Shown: one piece after another, positions 8,309 to 17,082 of the stretch
Layout: every line of letters starts with the position of its first letter
How positions within the stretch are numbered: position 1 is the first letter of the stretch
NCBI RefSeq assembly: GCF_007066085.1
Contig: NZ_CP041405.1
Location: 2,418,001 to 2,482,000, forward strand
Reading direction: 5' to 3'
Origin: Paenibacillus thiaminolyticus
GTDB taxonomy: Bacteria > Bacillota > Bacilli > Paenibacillales > Paenibacillaceae
DNA length: 64,000 nucleotides
The notes under the pieces: model-generated
What the model saw: the letters and a program-made list of their open reading frames with translations, nothing else
Database searches by the model: none
Told to the model about the DNA's origin: nothing
Program-made: the position numbers and the translations under genes

Positions 8309-9279
8309 TAGACAAGCTCCTTTCTCATCACAGCGAATGATTTGACCGTGCGGAAGCCAGCCTTCTCATAAATGCGAATCGCGGGATTCTCGCGCCCGGT
8401 ATACAGCGACATATACTCAGTTCCGATGGTTCGGAACGCCTCGCACAGCTTGAAAAACAACACCGTTCCCAAGCCATGCCCTTCATGCCCGGGATGAACG
8501 CCGATGCCCGCGAAGTAGCCGCGTCCGTTCTCCTGGCGAATAACCGGACCGGCGAAGCCGGCGGCCTTCCCTTCATGCGCCGCGACGACGAACGGCACGC
8601 CGTTCGCAGCCGCTTGGGCAATCTCCCGCTCCCAGAGCGGATTGTTCAATCGCCGCAGCATCTCCTTCAGACCGCTATGCCGAGCCGGGTCAAACCGCTC
8701 GACCGCATAGCCTTCGGAGACGGCACGCGCCTCTTTGGCCCGGATGTCTTCGGGGATGGCGAACCCGGCCAGCGGCATATACATGGCGCATTCGATCGCG
8801 CGCTCGATATACCCTTGCCGCAGCAAAAATTGATGATACGCGCTGCCGACCGGCACGCCGGGCGCGTTATTATGCTCATACTTCGGCGTATCCGGGATGT
8901 ACCAGGGCAGCATCATCGGATTGAAGAACAGCACCTCCGCCTGCTTTTTCCCCAATGCTTGCAAGCGGCGCTCCACCGCCTCCAGCATCACCTTATAGTT
9001 CTCATCGCTGCCGCGATCGCGGGACAGCACGATGCAGGTAATATAGCCGGCCGCCTTCCCGAGAGGCAGGTCCTGTCCGGTGCACCCGCACGCAAATCCG
9101 ATAACCCGGCCCGCGTCCAGCAGCACAAACGTATTTTCCGGGTCGAAGTACGCATTCGATACAAAAATCGCTTCAAAGCTTGCCTCCGTCAACTCCTTGT
9201 ACCCGTCTCTCACGGCTTCTTCATTCCATAGCGCAATCACATCGCCGCTATACTTCCGGTCCCAGGTTGCGAGCATCAT
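8308..9279 (-). CDS. GNAT acetyltransferase, two tandem GNAT folds
   Basis: Protein of 323 aa from ATG 9279, chosen because GGGAGGTG lies 5 bp upstream; an ATG at 9294 that overlaps the previous stop is a weaker alternative. The N-terminal half has a degenerate GNAT fold. The C-terminal half has the acetyl-CoA motif GIGVHPGHEGHGLGTVLFFKL and YEKAGFRTVKSF. Tandem GNAT proteins often have one active and one structural domain. Its place between the sugar permeases and the PIG-L deacetylase suggests N-acetylation of an amino sugar or peptide, but this is a guess from context. Confidence 0.85.
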   Translation of the reverse strand: MMLATWDRKYSGDVIALWNEEAVRDGYKELTEASFEAIFVSNAYFDPENTFVLLDAGRVIGFACGCTGQDLPLGKAAGYITCIVLSRDRGSDENYKVMLEAVERRLQALGKKQAEVLFFNPMMLPWYIPDTPKYEHNNAPGVPVGSAYHQFLLRQGYIERAIECAMYMPLAGFAIPEDIRAKEARAVSEGYAVERFDPARHSGLKEMLRRLNNPLWEREIAQAAANGVPFVVAAHEGKAAGFAGPVIRQENGRGYFAGIGVHPGHEGHGLGTVLFFKLCEAFRTIGTEYMSLYTGRENPAIRIYEKAGFRTVKSFAVMRKELV

Positions 9280-9293
9280 AAGCACACCTCCCA

Positions 9294-10154
9294 TTAGCCT
9301 TTGACCGCGCCTACCGTTACCCCCTTCAGGAAATACTTCTGTAAGCTGAAGAAGAGAATGAACATCGGCAGCGCAGAGATCGTAGCGCCTGCCATCATCG
9401 GCGCGAAGTAGGTCGTGTTGGCGAAGCGGAAGTTTTTAAGACCTACCTGAATCGTCTGCATATCCATCGTATTCGTGACCAGGAACGGCCAGAAGAAGGT
9501 GTTCCAGCTATCCATGAAGGTGAGAATCGCCATGACGGCCAAGACCGTTTTCGACAACGGCAATATAATTTTGAAATAGACCTGAAGCTGGTTGCAGCCC
9601 TCAATCTTCGCGCATTCCAGCACCTCGGTCGGAATGCTGCCCATGAACTGCTTCGCAAGGAAAATATTATATACAGTAACGAGACCAGGCATGATTAAGG
9701 CACTGTACGTATTTTGGATTTGAAAAATGTTGACGATCAAAATGTACAATGGCACTTGCGTTACCTGATACGGAATCATCATCGCTATTAACAGCAGAGT
9801 GAACAGCGCCGTTCTGCCCTTGAATTTAATTTTGGAGAAGGCGTATCCGGCCATGCTCGCAAAAAACACGTTCGACACCGTCACGACACTTGCCACAAAC
9901 AAGGAATTTAACAGCCAACGAAAGGAATGTTCGCTGTATTCGAAGAAAAATTTGTAGGATTCAAGTGATATCTTCGACGGAAAGAGCGAGTAGCTCATCG
10001 CACCGGCTTCGACAGGATCCCCGAAGGAAGAAATAATCATAAAATAGATAGGGAAGATCGTGGCCAAAGCAAAAAGCAAAAGTACGGTAATGATGACAGC
10101 ATTTCTAATATATTTGACTGCCACATTGCCATTATGTGAATGATAGAGTGACAT
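9294..10154 (-). CDS. Sugar ABC transporter permease, MalG type
   Basis: CUT1-family inner-membrane permease, 286 aa, with six predicted helices and the ATPase-coupling EAA loop ECAKIEGCNQLQVYFKIILPLSK. It starts behind GGGGAGAAG, 21 bp after the MalF-type gene. It forms the channel with that protein. No ATPase is encoded in the cluster, so a shared MsmX-type ATPase is expected. The likely cargo is a MurNAc-containing sugar, from the neighbours. Confidence 0.92.
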   Translation of the reverse strand: MSLYHSHNGNVAVKYIRNAVIITVLLLFALATIFPIYFMIISSFGDPVEAGAMSYSLFPSKISLESYKFFFEYSEHSFRWLLNSLFVASVVTVSNVFFASMAGYAFSKIKFKGRTALFTLLLIAMMIPYQVTQVPLYILIVNIFQIQNTYSALIMPGLVTVYNIFLAKQFMGSIPTEVLECAKIEGCNQLQVYFKIILPLSKTVLAVMAILTFMDSWNTFFWPFLVTNTMDMQTIQVGLKNFRFANTTYFAPMMAGATISALPMFILFFSLQKYFLKGVTVGAVKG

Positions 10155-10175
10155 TATCGGCTTCTCCCCTTCCCC

Positions 10176-11078
10176 TTAATATTCCACGTCTTTGCCCATA
10201 AATTTGAACTGAATTAACGAAATTATCGCAATAATGGCGGCCAGCACTAACGATTGTGCCGCGGCTTTCCCGAATTCAAAGTACTTAAATGCGTTGTTGA
10301 AAATAAGCAACCCAACCATTGTCGTTGAATTGTCCGGGCCGCCGCCCGTCATCAGATAAGCGTTCTGGAACACCTGGAAGGAACCGATAACGCCGGTTAC
10401 AAGCAAGAACAACGTTGTTGGCTTCAAAAAAGGAATGACGATATACCACAGCTTCTTCAAAAAGGATGCCCCATCCAATTCCGCTGCCTCATAATAACTG
10501 TCATCAATGCCGAGCAGGGCCGCCAAGTAAATAATAATGGCCGTGCCATGGCTTGCCAGCCAGGACATCAGGACGAGAGAGAACATCGACGTCGAGCTTG
10601 ATCCGAGCCAGTTCAAATTGCTGATGCCGAACAGGCCAAGCAGCTGGTTCAAAATTCCCGCTTCCATCGGATCGAAGATCCACAGCCATACGACAGACAT
10701 CGCCACCCCGGACGCTACAGCAGGCAAATAGTACACCGCCTTGAACGTCGTCTGCAGCTTTTTATTCAGCGGCAAAATAAGAATGGCCACGACAAAGGAA
10801 ATGATCAGGGCCACGGGAACCGTCAACACCGTATAGACGGCCGTATTGACGATCGATTTCCAAAACAGCGGATCCTTGAAGGAATTAATATAATTGTCAA
10901 AACCGATAAACGTAGAGCCTAGCGGCTTATAATCCTGGAAGCTGATAATAAAGGCGCTGACAACCGGATAGGCCGTAAATACGGCGAACACAACCAGGGC
11001 TACGGCGATAAACGCATATCCCCAGCCTGAATCCCCTCTAATTTTCCGTCTCTTCAACGGCTTCGTTAATTGGGCCAT
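10176..11078 (-). CDS. Sugar ABC transporter permease, MalF type
   Basis: CUT1-family permease, 300 aa, with six helices and the coupling loop EAAELDGASFLKKLWYIVIPFLK. The conserved MTGGGPDNSTT segment near the C-terminus is typical of MalF/UgpA proteins. The ATG follows AAAGGGG. It lies downstream of the solute-binding protein and of a strong intercistronic hairpin. Confidence 0.92.
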   Translation of the reverse strand: MAQLTKPLKRRKIRGDSGWGYAFIAVALVVFAVFTAYPVVSAFIISFQDYKPLGSTFIGFDNYINSFKDPLFWKSIVNTAVYTVLTVPVALIISFVVAILILPLNKKLQTTFKAVYYLPAVASGVAMSVVWLWIFDPMEAGILNQLLGLFGISNLNWLGSSSTSMFSLVLMSWLASHGTAIIIYLAALLGIDDSYYEAAELDGASFLKKLWYIVIPFLKPTTLFLLVTGVIGSFQVFQNAYLMTGGGPDNSTTMVGLLIFNNAFKYFEFGKAAAQSLVLAAIIAIISLIQFKFMGKDVEY

Positions 11079-11119
11079 AATGTGAAACCCCTTTCAATAC
11101 GCAGTGGTGCAATCATTTC

Positions 11120-11157
11120 CGGATAGCCGCATGCGGGCGGTTCCATGCGGCTATCCG
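11120..11157. other. Intercistronic stem-loop between binding protein and permeases
   Basis: Perfect 14-bp inverted repeat CGGATAGCCGCATG / CATGCGGCTATCCG with a 10-nt loop and no T tract. Such hairpins after a binding-protein gene commonly stabilise the upstream mRNA and give high binding-protein to permease ratios. Confidence 0.7.
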
Positions 11158-11170
11158 AATACTGTTCTGT

Positions 11171-12601
11171 CTAGTCTGTGACAACTCCGTCTTCGCCGAA
11201 TGCAGCTATGGCTGCCGATTTCACCGCATCATACATTTGCTCAGGCGAAATCTCGTTGGCGATCAAGGCCTGCAGCTTCGGAACAATCACTTCGTCCTCG
11301 AGCTTAATCGCCTTGGCGCCCAGATCCGTCGGAATATCCGGACGTGCCGGCGTCGCTTGCTTGAGCAAGGTTTCTACAGCCGCTTTATTGTCCTCGCTTC
11401 TTTCAATCGGCATGCTTTCCGCCGCTTTTCTGCCGGACTCGGTAATATGTGCGGCGAACAGATCATTGTTCGTCGTAGCTGCAACCTTGCCGCTGGCCAA
11501 GAAGTAAGCCGCTTTGACGACATTGGCCTTATGCTCAGGTGTCGGCTCCTGCTTGCCGCGGAAGGTTACATAACCGTCAACCGCGACGCTTGACTGCTGC
11601 TTCTCGCCCAAGAACGTAGGAACCGGCAATACGACATAATCGACCGGGATGCTTCCTTTGACTTCACTGCCGTCTTTTTTCTCGATTTTTTCGTTATTTT
11701 GGTTCGCATTATTTTCGAAAGTGGCCAGACCTTTGCCTGTAATCATCGTTTGACCTGTCAGGAACATATTCCAGCGCTTCCCGGCATCGACCGAGCTGAG
11801 CTCCTTCGGCATGGAACCGTCATCAATGAGTACGCGAATCGCTTTGAGCACTTCCAGGAAGTTTTTGCTCGTGTACGCATATTTCAAATCTTTGTCGAAC
11901 GCGGCCGGCATGCCCGCATTTTTAAGCAAAATAGCCAAGTAGTCCTTGGACGCTACGCCCGCGGTCGCAAAGACGAAGCCGTAACGGGACGTTTTGTCGC
12001 CATCCTTCACGACGCCTTTTTTGACGTCTTCACGGAATTGCTCGAACGTCCAGCCTTCCTTCTGCACCTTCTTCCAATCAATGCCCGCTTGCTCCAGGAA
12101 CTCTCGGTTGCCGCCAAGCGCGTGAACCTCCATGTACGCCGGGAAGCCGTATAATCCGTTGCCGTTCTTCATATATTCCAGCGGAATTTCATCGTAATCG
12201 GCAATCATGTCAGGCGTGGCAATATCGGTAATATCCATCAGCATGCCTTGTTGGATATACTTCGGAATTCCGGCTGAGCCAATGAACGCAATATCCGGCG
12301 GGCTGCCCGCATTCACTTGCGTATCCAGCTTCTGCGTCATGTCTTCCCAGCTCGCCGGCTCGATTTTCAACGTCAGATCCGGATACAATTCATTGAATTC
12401 CTTCTCCATTTGCTTGAAGTTGTCTTGGAAATTGCCAGACACCGGCGGGAGCAACGCGGTTATCGTATCTTTTGCACTGTTCCCTCCGTTAGCGCCCGCA
12501 TCTGGCGATTTCGCATCATTATTCGAGCTTCCGCATGCCGTTAAAGAGGACAAAGCCAAGGTTAATGCCAAAATGGATGCCAATACACGCAACTTCCTCA
12601 T
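11171..12601 (-). CDS. Extracellular solute-binding lipoprotein (CUT1 sugar type)
   Basis: Substrate-binding protein of 476 aa. The N-terminal signal LRVLASILALTLALSS leads to a lipobox LTAC and a Ser/Asn-rich linker, so it is predicted to be a membrane-anchored lipoprotein. The body is an SBP_bac_1 fold (PPVSGNFQDNFKQMEKEFNE..., SPPDIAFIGSAGIPKYIQQG...). It delivers substrate to the two downstream permeases. The start follows GAGGGGG. The substrate cannot be read from sequence; operon partners point to MurNAc or a MurNAc disaccharide. Confidence 0.92.
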   Translation of the reverse strand: MRKLRVLASILALTLALSSLTACGSSNNDAKSPDAGANGGNSAKDTITALLPPVSGNFQDNFKQMEKEFNELYPDLTLKIEPASWEDMTQKLDTQVNAGSPPDIAFIGSAGIPKYIQQGMLMDITDIATPDMIADYDEIPLEYMKNGNGLYGFPAYMEVHALGGNREFLEQAGIDWKKVQKEGWTFEQFREDVKKGVVKDGDKTSRYGFVFATAGVASKDYLAILLKNAGMPAAFDKDLKYAYTSKNFLEVLKAIRVLIDDGSMPKELSSVDAGKRWNMFLTGQTMITGKGLATFENNANQNNEKIEKKDGSEVKGSIPVDYVVLPVPTFLGEKQQSSVAVDGYVTFRGKQEPTPEHKANVVKAAYFLASGKVAATTNNDLFAAHITESGRKAAESMPIERSEDNKAAVETLLKQATPARPDIPTDLGAKAIKLEDEVIVPKLQALIANEISPEQMYDAVKSAAIAAFGEDGVVTD

Positions 12602-12632
12602 TGATATAAGCCCCCTCAGGTTATCGAATGAA

Positions 12633-13547
12633 TTACACCACTTTTGTAAACGTGCCGATCGCTTTCTTCAAGCTGCCCTCGCATTGCTCCAGCGCTTGCT
12701 CTGCCGCGGCCGCATCCAGACCGGTCTTAATCATCATGATGGCCAGCTTGCAGTTCATGGAAGCGCTTTCTAAATACGTAGCAGCGGTACCCGCATCAAC
12801 GCCTGCAGCTGCCTGTATAATCCGTACGGACCGATCGCGCAGCTTGATGTTGCTCGCCTTCACATCGACCATTAAGTTGTTATACGTCTTGCCCAGCTTC
12901 ACCATCGTACAAGTGGTAAGCATGTTCAGAACCAGCTTCTGCGCTGTACCCGCTTTCAATCGGGTCGATCCCATAATGACTTCCGGTCCTACAATAGGTG
13001 ATATGCAGATATCGCAGACGCTCTCCAGCAAGGATTCCTTGTTATTGACTACGCCGATGGTGGTGGCCCCGATGTCCCGCGCCTTCTTCAAGGCTGCGAT
13101 GACAAAGCGCGCGCTTCCGCTCGCCGTAATGCCGACAACCGCATCCTTGTCTGTCACGCCGCAACTCTCGATTAATGCAACCCCCTCCTCCGCATTATCT
13201 TCAAAGCCTTCTACGGCCCATCTCAGCGCAGTGTCTCCCCCGGCGATATGTCCTTGCACCAGCTCAGGGTCTGTTCCGAACGTGGGCGGACATTCCGAAG
13301 CGTCGAGGACGCCCATTCTCCCTGAAGATCCAGCACCGACGTAGAACATCCTGCCACCATGTTTGAGCACTTGATGAAGTGAATTAACCGCTTTCACAAT
13401 TTGCGGAATTTCAGCCGCAACCGCTTGTGGAACCTTCGCATCCTGCTCGTTCATGAGGCGGAGCATTTGCTCGGTTGTACACTCATCAATGGCCGCTGTC
13501 TCCGAATTGATTGCTTCCGTCGTTAGACCCGCTAGATACTCATCCAT
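12633..13547 (-). CDS. murQ: N-acetylmuramic acid 6-phosphate etherase
   Basis: Cytosolic SIS-fold enzyme, 304 aa, that cleaves the lactyl ether of MurNAc-6-P to give GlcNAc-6-P and D-lactate. Signature parts are the phosphate-sugar site GAGSSGRMGVLDASECPPTFG, the IAGGDTALRWAVEG loop, GITASGSARFV, VGPEVIMGSTRLKAGTAQK and a C-terminal UBA-like tail. The second ATG (13547) is preferred since AGGAGG sits 6 bp before it. It is the first gene after the operon promoter and defines the pathway of the cluster. Confidence 0.95.
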   Translation of the reverse strand: MDEYLAGLTTEAINSETAAIDECTTEQMLRLMNEQDAKVPQAVAAEIPQIVKAVNSLHQVLKHGGRMFYVGAGSSGRMGVLDASECPPTFGTDPELVQGHIAGGDTALRWAVEGFEDNAEEGVALIESCGVTDKDAVVGITASGSARFVIAALKKARDIGATTIGVVNNKESLLESVCDICISPIVGPEVIMGSTRLKAGTAQKLVLNMLTTCTMVKLGKTYNNLMVDVKASNIKLRDRSVRIIQAAAGVDAGTAATYLESASMNCKLAIMMIKTGLDAAAAEQALEQCEGSLKKAIGTFTKVV

Positions 13548-13589
13548 AGCCATCCTCCTATCCTGTTTGTGTAACTTGCTTATACTGCA

Positions 13590-13642
13590 ATCTTAGCCCC
13601 AAAGACATTTATGGTCAACAGTTTTTGAAATAAAATTTTATT
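13590..13642 (-). promoter_or_regulatory. Promoter and MurR-type box upstream of murQ
   Basis: On the minus strand a TTGACC -35 (13613-13618) and TAAGAT -10 (13590-13595) are separated by 17 bp. Just upstream is the perfect palindrome AATAAAATTTTATT (13629-13642) inside a longer AT-rich symmetric stretch. The motif AAATTTTATTTCA resembles the two copies before the regulator gene, suggesting a common RpiR/MurR target. Confidence 0.6.
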
Positions 13643-13681
13643 ATAAAATAAATTGTTGTTTTTTATTTTCTTCATTTCAAC

Positions 13682-13712
13682 AAAAAAAGACATCGGATGC
13701 GAGCCGATGTCT
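13682..13712 (-). terminator. Terminator between the regulator gene and murQ
   Basis: The minus-strand hairpin AGACATCGG / CCGATGTCT (9-bp perfect arms, 7-nt loop) is followed by a T7 tract. It ends the regulator transcript, so murQ and the following genes rely on their own promoter. Confidence 0.9.
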
Positions 13713-13734
13713 GACCGTCAAGCCGCTCTCAACA

Positions 13735-14595
13735 TTAGCGATGCTTGCTTGCCAGTATATTGTGCGTCTTCGTCAAATATTTCTTTACATGCTTGTATTC
13801 GGCGCTGGCGACGCCGGCGAATAAAATGTCGATCACCGTCAGCATCGCAATCCGCGAGCCCATGGCGCCGCTGCGGATCGTAATCTCGGGCGTGGAAATG
13901 CTCAGCACGATATGGGCGTTTTCCGCCAACGGGCTTTTCGTATACTTCGTAATCGCGATGATGCAGGCGCCGTTCTTTTTGGCGATGTCCAGCGCATCAA
14001 GAATATCGGCCGTATTGCCGGAATTCGAGATAAAGATCGCCACGTCATTCTTCTCTAGCAGCGTCGCCGCGGTAAGCTGGCTATGGCCGTCGGTGTACGC
14101 ATGGCAAATCTTATTAATGCGCGAAAATTTCTGCTCTGCATCGATCCCGACCAGACCGGAAGCGCCGATGCCAAAAAACACGATCCGCCGGCTCTCCCTT
14201 AGCACCTTCACCGCGCGCTCGATTTCTTTTCTATCAATGACACAAAGCGTATCCTCGATAGACTTGCTATTATTGCGGGAAATGTTCGAAATAATCGTAT
14301 TCAGATCATCTCCAGGCTGAATATCCGTGTACTGATCCTTTTGCTCATCCTCCATTGAGCCAAGCGAAGCGGAAATACTGACAATAAAGCTCCGGTAGCC
14401 GGTATAGCCCATCGTCTTGCAAAAACGAAGAACCGACGCGTCACTCGTCTTCGTCAACTGAGCCAGACTCTTGATGGAGAGATGCGGAATTTCCTCCAAA
14501 TTAGCCAGCACATACTCTGCGACTACCCTTTCCACCGGCGTCAGGCTGTCCTTCATGTCACGAATCTTAATTAAAATATTGTCGTGGATTGACAT
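13735..14595 (-). CDS. RpiR-family regulator (MurR-like)
   Basis: Regulator of 286 aa with an N-terminal HTH_6 domain (LTPVERVVAEYVLANLEEIPHLSIKSLAQLTKTSDASVLRFCKTMGY) and a C-terminal SIS sugar-phosphate-binding domain (VFFGIGASGLVGIDAEQKFSRINK..., ISNSGNTADILDALDIAKKNGA). In the MurR branch of this family the effector is MurNAc-6-P, the substrate of MurQ. The gene lies directly upstream of murQ but has its own terminator. Repeated AAATTTTATTTTA boxes cover its promoter, which fits autoregulation. Confidence 0.88.
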   Translation of the reverse strand: MSIHDNILIKIRDMKDSLTPVERVVAEYVLANLEEIPHLSIKSLAQLTKTSDASVLRFCKTMGYTGYRSFIVSISASLGSMEDEQKDQYTDIQPGDDLNTIISNISRNNSKSIEDTLCVIDRKEIERAVKVLRESRRIVFFGIGASGLVGIDAEQKFSRINKICHAYTDGHSQLTAATLLEKNDVAIFISNSGNTADILDALDIAKKNGACIIAITKYTKSPLAENAHIVLSISTPEITIRSGAMGSRIAMLTVIDILFAGVASAEYKHVKKYLTKTHNILASKHR

Positions 14596-14617
14596 CGTTT
14601 TTCCCTACTATCTTTTG

Positions 14618-14661
14618 AAATTTTATTTTAAAGTTTTGCTCCAATAATAAATTTTATTTTA
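14618..14661 (-). promoter_or_regulatory. Two direct AT-rich boxes at the regulator promoter
   Basis: AAATTTTATTTTA occurs at 14618-14630 and again at 14649-14661, 31 bp apart, about three helical turns. On the minus strand the outer copy overlaps a TAAAAT -10-like hexamer that lies 17 bp from TTGCAA. This looks like an autoregulatory operator of the RpiR gene. Confidence 0.5.
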
Positions 14662-14780
14662 TACTGTACCCCTGCTATTTGCAATACGATGCCGTACATC
14701 CCGCGAGGCCGATCTATCCTTGGCCGCCCTTGCTGCCATTCGCCTTTGTCCCGTCCGGTCGGGACTACCCTTCTCGTGCT

Positions 14781-14898
14781 CTTGTCAGCACTCTCCCATC
14801 GAGTCAGAAGGCCCTGCCCGCTCCTTGTCAGCACTCTCCCATCCGGTCAGAAGGCCCTGCCCGCTCCTTGTCAGCACTCTCCCATCCGGTCAGAAGGC
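14781..14898 (+). repeat. 43-bp tandem repeat, nearly three copies
   Basis: Units start at 14781, 14824 and 14867; the third is partial. Each contains the core CAGCACTCTCCCATC followed by GTCAGAA. The same core recurs near 56864, 57009 and, inverted, 58155. The copies are nearly identical with no unique spacers, so this is not a CRISPR array. It lies between the divergently placed RpiR gene and the TetR gene end. Confidence 0.85.
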
Positions 14899-14999
14899 TA
14901 GTAGAGGCAGAACAGTCACCTAACTCGACGTCACAGACCGAATACAAAACTAAACTGATATATTTTATGTTCGGATAACAAATCCACATTTGCATTTGA

Positions 15000-15590
15000 T
15001 TACAGATCATGGGTAGTTAGTAAGTAAAGTTGTTTTGCGAGGAAACCTGGCGTGTACGGCATGTCGTTACGCAGCCAGCCCACGATGGTCCCAATTAAAG
15101 CAGAGGATCCATACCAAATGGCAATATCCTTCTGAATGACTGCTTTAGAACCCGATGAAGCGGTCTCCCTATTCTCGAACCTTGCCGTAATTAACTCGGT
15201 AAACATCTGTAACAGACGTTCGGTAAAAATATGGGGCCGCCTCGATCCTAAAATAACCTTGTAAAATGGTGCATTTTCAGCAATATGTTCAAGCATCTTT
15301 ACTAACCTCAACCAATCTTTATCTTCAGGAGATGTGGGCAGGGCTGGATTACTGTTCATGGCGTGCTGAAGATCTTCAATCATCTCATCCGCCATCTTAT
15401 CCAACATGTCCGGGATATCGCGATAATGCAGATAAAATGTAACACGGCTAATGGTCGCACGCTCCGCAATACTGCTGATAGACATTTTCTCAATATCCAT
15501 CTCTTGCAGCAGAGCAACAAAAGCATCCTTTATCAACTGCCTTGTACGGCGTATTCTGGGGTCTGTTTGGTGTTTGGAAATGCCCGGCAT
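15000..15590 (-). CDS. TetR/AcrR-family regulator
   Basis: Regulator of 196 aa from ATG 15590, preceded by AAAGGAAGGA. The N-terminal HTH reads RQLIKDAFVALLQEMDIEKMSISSIAERATISRVTFYLHYRDI. The C-terminal part resembles the TetR_C_8 type ligand domain found in many Bacillota. It is divergent from the P450 gene, with a palindrome between them, so it probably represses that gene and itself. Ligand unknown. Confidence 0.88.
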   Translation of the reverse strand: MPGISKHQTDPRIRRTRQLIKDAFVALLQEMDIEKMSISSIAERATISRVTFYLHYRDIPDMLDKMADEMIEDLQHAMNSNPALPTSPEDKDWLRLVKMLEHIAENAPFYKVILGSRRPHIFTERLLQMFTELITARFENRETASSGSKAVIQKDIAIWYGSSALIGTIVGWLRNDMPYTPGFLAKQLYLLTTHDL

Positions 15591-15625
15591 TTCGTTCCTT
15601 CCTTTCTGAATTAGAGTAAAAATAA

Positions 15626-15645
15626 ACAATTTCTAAATAAATTGT
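15626..15645. promoter_or_regulatory. Candidate TetR operator
   Basis: Inverted repeat ACAATTTCTAAATAAATTGT with 7-bp arms and a 6-bp centre. It sits 36 bp upstream of the TetR start, in the interval shared with the P450 gene. Confidence 0.55.
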
Positions 15646-15800
15646 ACTAAATCCCCAGTTTCTTTTACACTTTGAAGCCAAGTGATAACTAATTCTGTTC
15701 ATCATGATTGTGGGCCTCACAACATGGAAGCAGACGATCATGAGGTGACCATGCCGGACTTAAACATGAACCTTAAAATTCAAATTTGGGAGGGAGTATT

Positions 15801-17033
15801 ATGCAGAAGGAAATTATCCAGGCAGCTAAAATTACTCAGTTTCGATCCGCCGTCGAAGAGTTTAGCCCCTTTGAATGGTGCAAGCACCAATTGGAGCATG
15901 AACCGATTAGCTACAACGAAGCTACGAATACTTGGAACGTTTTTCGGTATGGCGATGTCAAAAGAGTACTTAGCGATTACGAGTATTTCTCCAGCGAGAG
16001 AGTCCGAACAACAATCAGCGTCGGAGCCGACAATGAGGTGGGAAGCACTCCTGAACGAATCAGTTTGAGCAAGGATCCTCCGCTACACCGAAAAAGCCGA
16101 AGCCTGTTATCCGCTGCATTTACGCCTAAAAGCCTAAGTTTGTGGGAGCCTCGAATCCATGCTGTGGTCGGTATGCTGATCAAGGATATGGGAGATGAAC
16201 CGATTATTGATATCGTCAAGAGCTTTTCCAGCGCGCTGCCGACCATCGTCATTGCAGATCTGCTTGGTGTTCCATCGGAGGATCGCTTCCTCTTTAAGGA
16301 ATGGGTGGATCATCTGTTCCTTCCGCTTCCGATCGATAACATTGAGGATGTCCGGGAATTGAAGCGGCAAGCAGCGAGAAACTATTACAACTATCTCTAC
16401 CCGCATGTGGTTGCCAAAAGAACTCATCTGACCGACGATATCATCTCCGACTTGATTCGAACGGAAGTCGATGGTGAGCGATTAACAGATGACGAGATCG
16501 TCCGGATGACCATGTTCCTTCTAGGAGCCGGCATTGAGACGACAAGTCATTTACTAGCCAACACGTTCTATTCTTTTTTATATGATAATGATCAGATCTA
16601 TGCTGAGGTACAGTCGCATCGCGAACTGCTTCCGAATACGGTGGAAGAAATGCTCCGCTACCGTTTCCATACAGCCAGAATGGATCGGACGGTGAAGCAG
16701 GATAACAATGTTCTTGGAGTGGAGCTCAAAAAAGGCGATGTCGTCGTTGCCTGGATGAGCGCCGCCAATCTGGATAAGACGGTGTTTGAGGATCCGTTTA
16801 CGCTGAACATCCACCGTCCCAATAACAAACTGCATTTAACCTTCGGTAACGGTCCGCATTTCTGCCTAGGCGCTCCGCTTGCACGGCTGGAGGCGAACAT
16901 TGGCCTTGCCTTGTTCATGGATCATTTTCAAAGCATTGAGCCTGTTCCCGGTTTCAAACTGGAAGCGAATCTGACGCCTTTTGCCGCTGGGCAGACGTTA
17001 ACTTATTTGCCCGTACGTGTAACACGATGGTAG
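15801..17033 (+). CDS. Cytochrome P450 (CYP107/CYP109-like)
   Basis: Heme monooxygenase of 410 aa. The ATG at 15801 follows GGGAGGGAG. Hallmarks are the I-helix oxygen-activation motif LLGAGIETTSH, the ExxR helix EEMLRYRF, and the heme loop FGNGPHFCLGAPLARLEA with its thiolate Cys near residue 355. There is no membrane anchor, as expected of a soluble bacterial class I P450. No ferredoxin or reductase gene adjoins it, so redox partners must come from elsewhere. The substrate cannot be inferred. Control by the divergent TetR is likely. Confidence 0.93.
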   Translation: MQKEIIQAAKITQFRSAVEEFSPFEWCKHQLEHEPISYNEATNTWNVFRYGDVKRVLSDYEYFSSERVRTTISVGADNEVGSTPERISLSKDPPLHRKSRSLLSAAFTPKSLSLWEPRIHAVVGMLIKDMGDEPIIDIVKSFSSALPTIVIADLLGVPSEDRFLFKEWVDHLFLPLPIDNIEDVRELKRQAARNYYNYLYPHVVAKRTHLTDDIISDLIRTEVDGERLTDDEIVRMTMFLLGAGIETTSHLLANTFYSFLYDNDQIYAEVQSHRELLPNTVEEMLRYRFHTARMDRTVKQDNNVLGVELKKGDVVVAWMSAANLDKTVFEDPFTLNIHRPNNKLHLTFGNGPHFCLGAPLARLEANIGLALFMDHFQSIEPVPGFKLEANLTPFAAGQTLTYLPVRVTRW

Positions 17034-17050
17034 CAAAGTCGTTCGATTGG

Positions 17051-17082
17051 GCAGCCTGTTGATTTTCACAATCAACGGGCTG
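17051..17082 (+). terminator. Hairpin after the P450 gene
   Basis: Stem CAGCCTGTTGATT / AATCAACGGGCTG with a 5-nt loop, about 20 bp past the P450 stop. No T tract follows, so it may protect the mRNA end rather than terminate. Confidence 0.5.

Noticed and set aside
14781..14898. Possible CRISPR array (regular repeats)
   Set aside because: The 43-bp units are contiguous and nearly identical with no unique spacers, and no cas genes are nearby.
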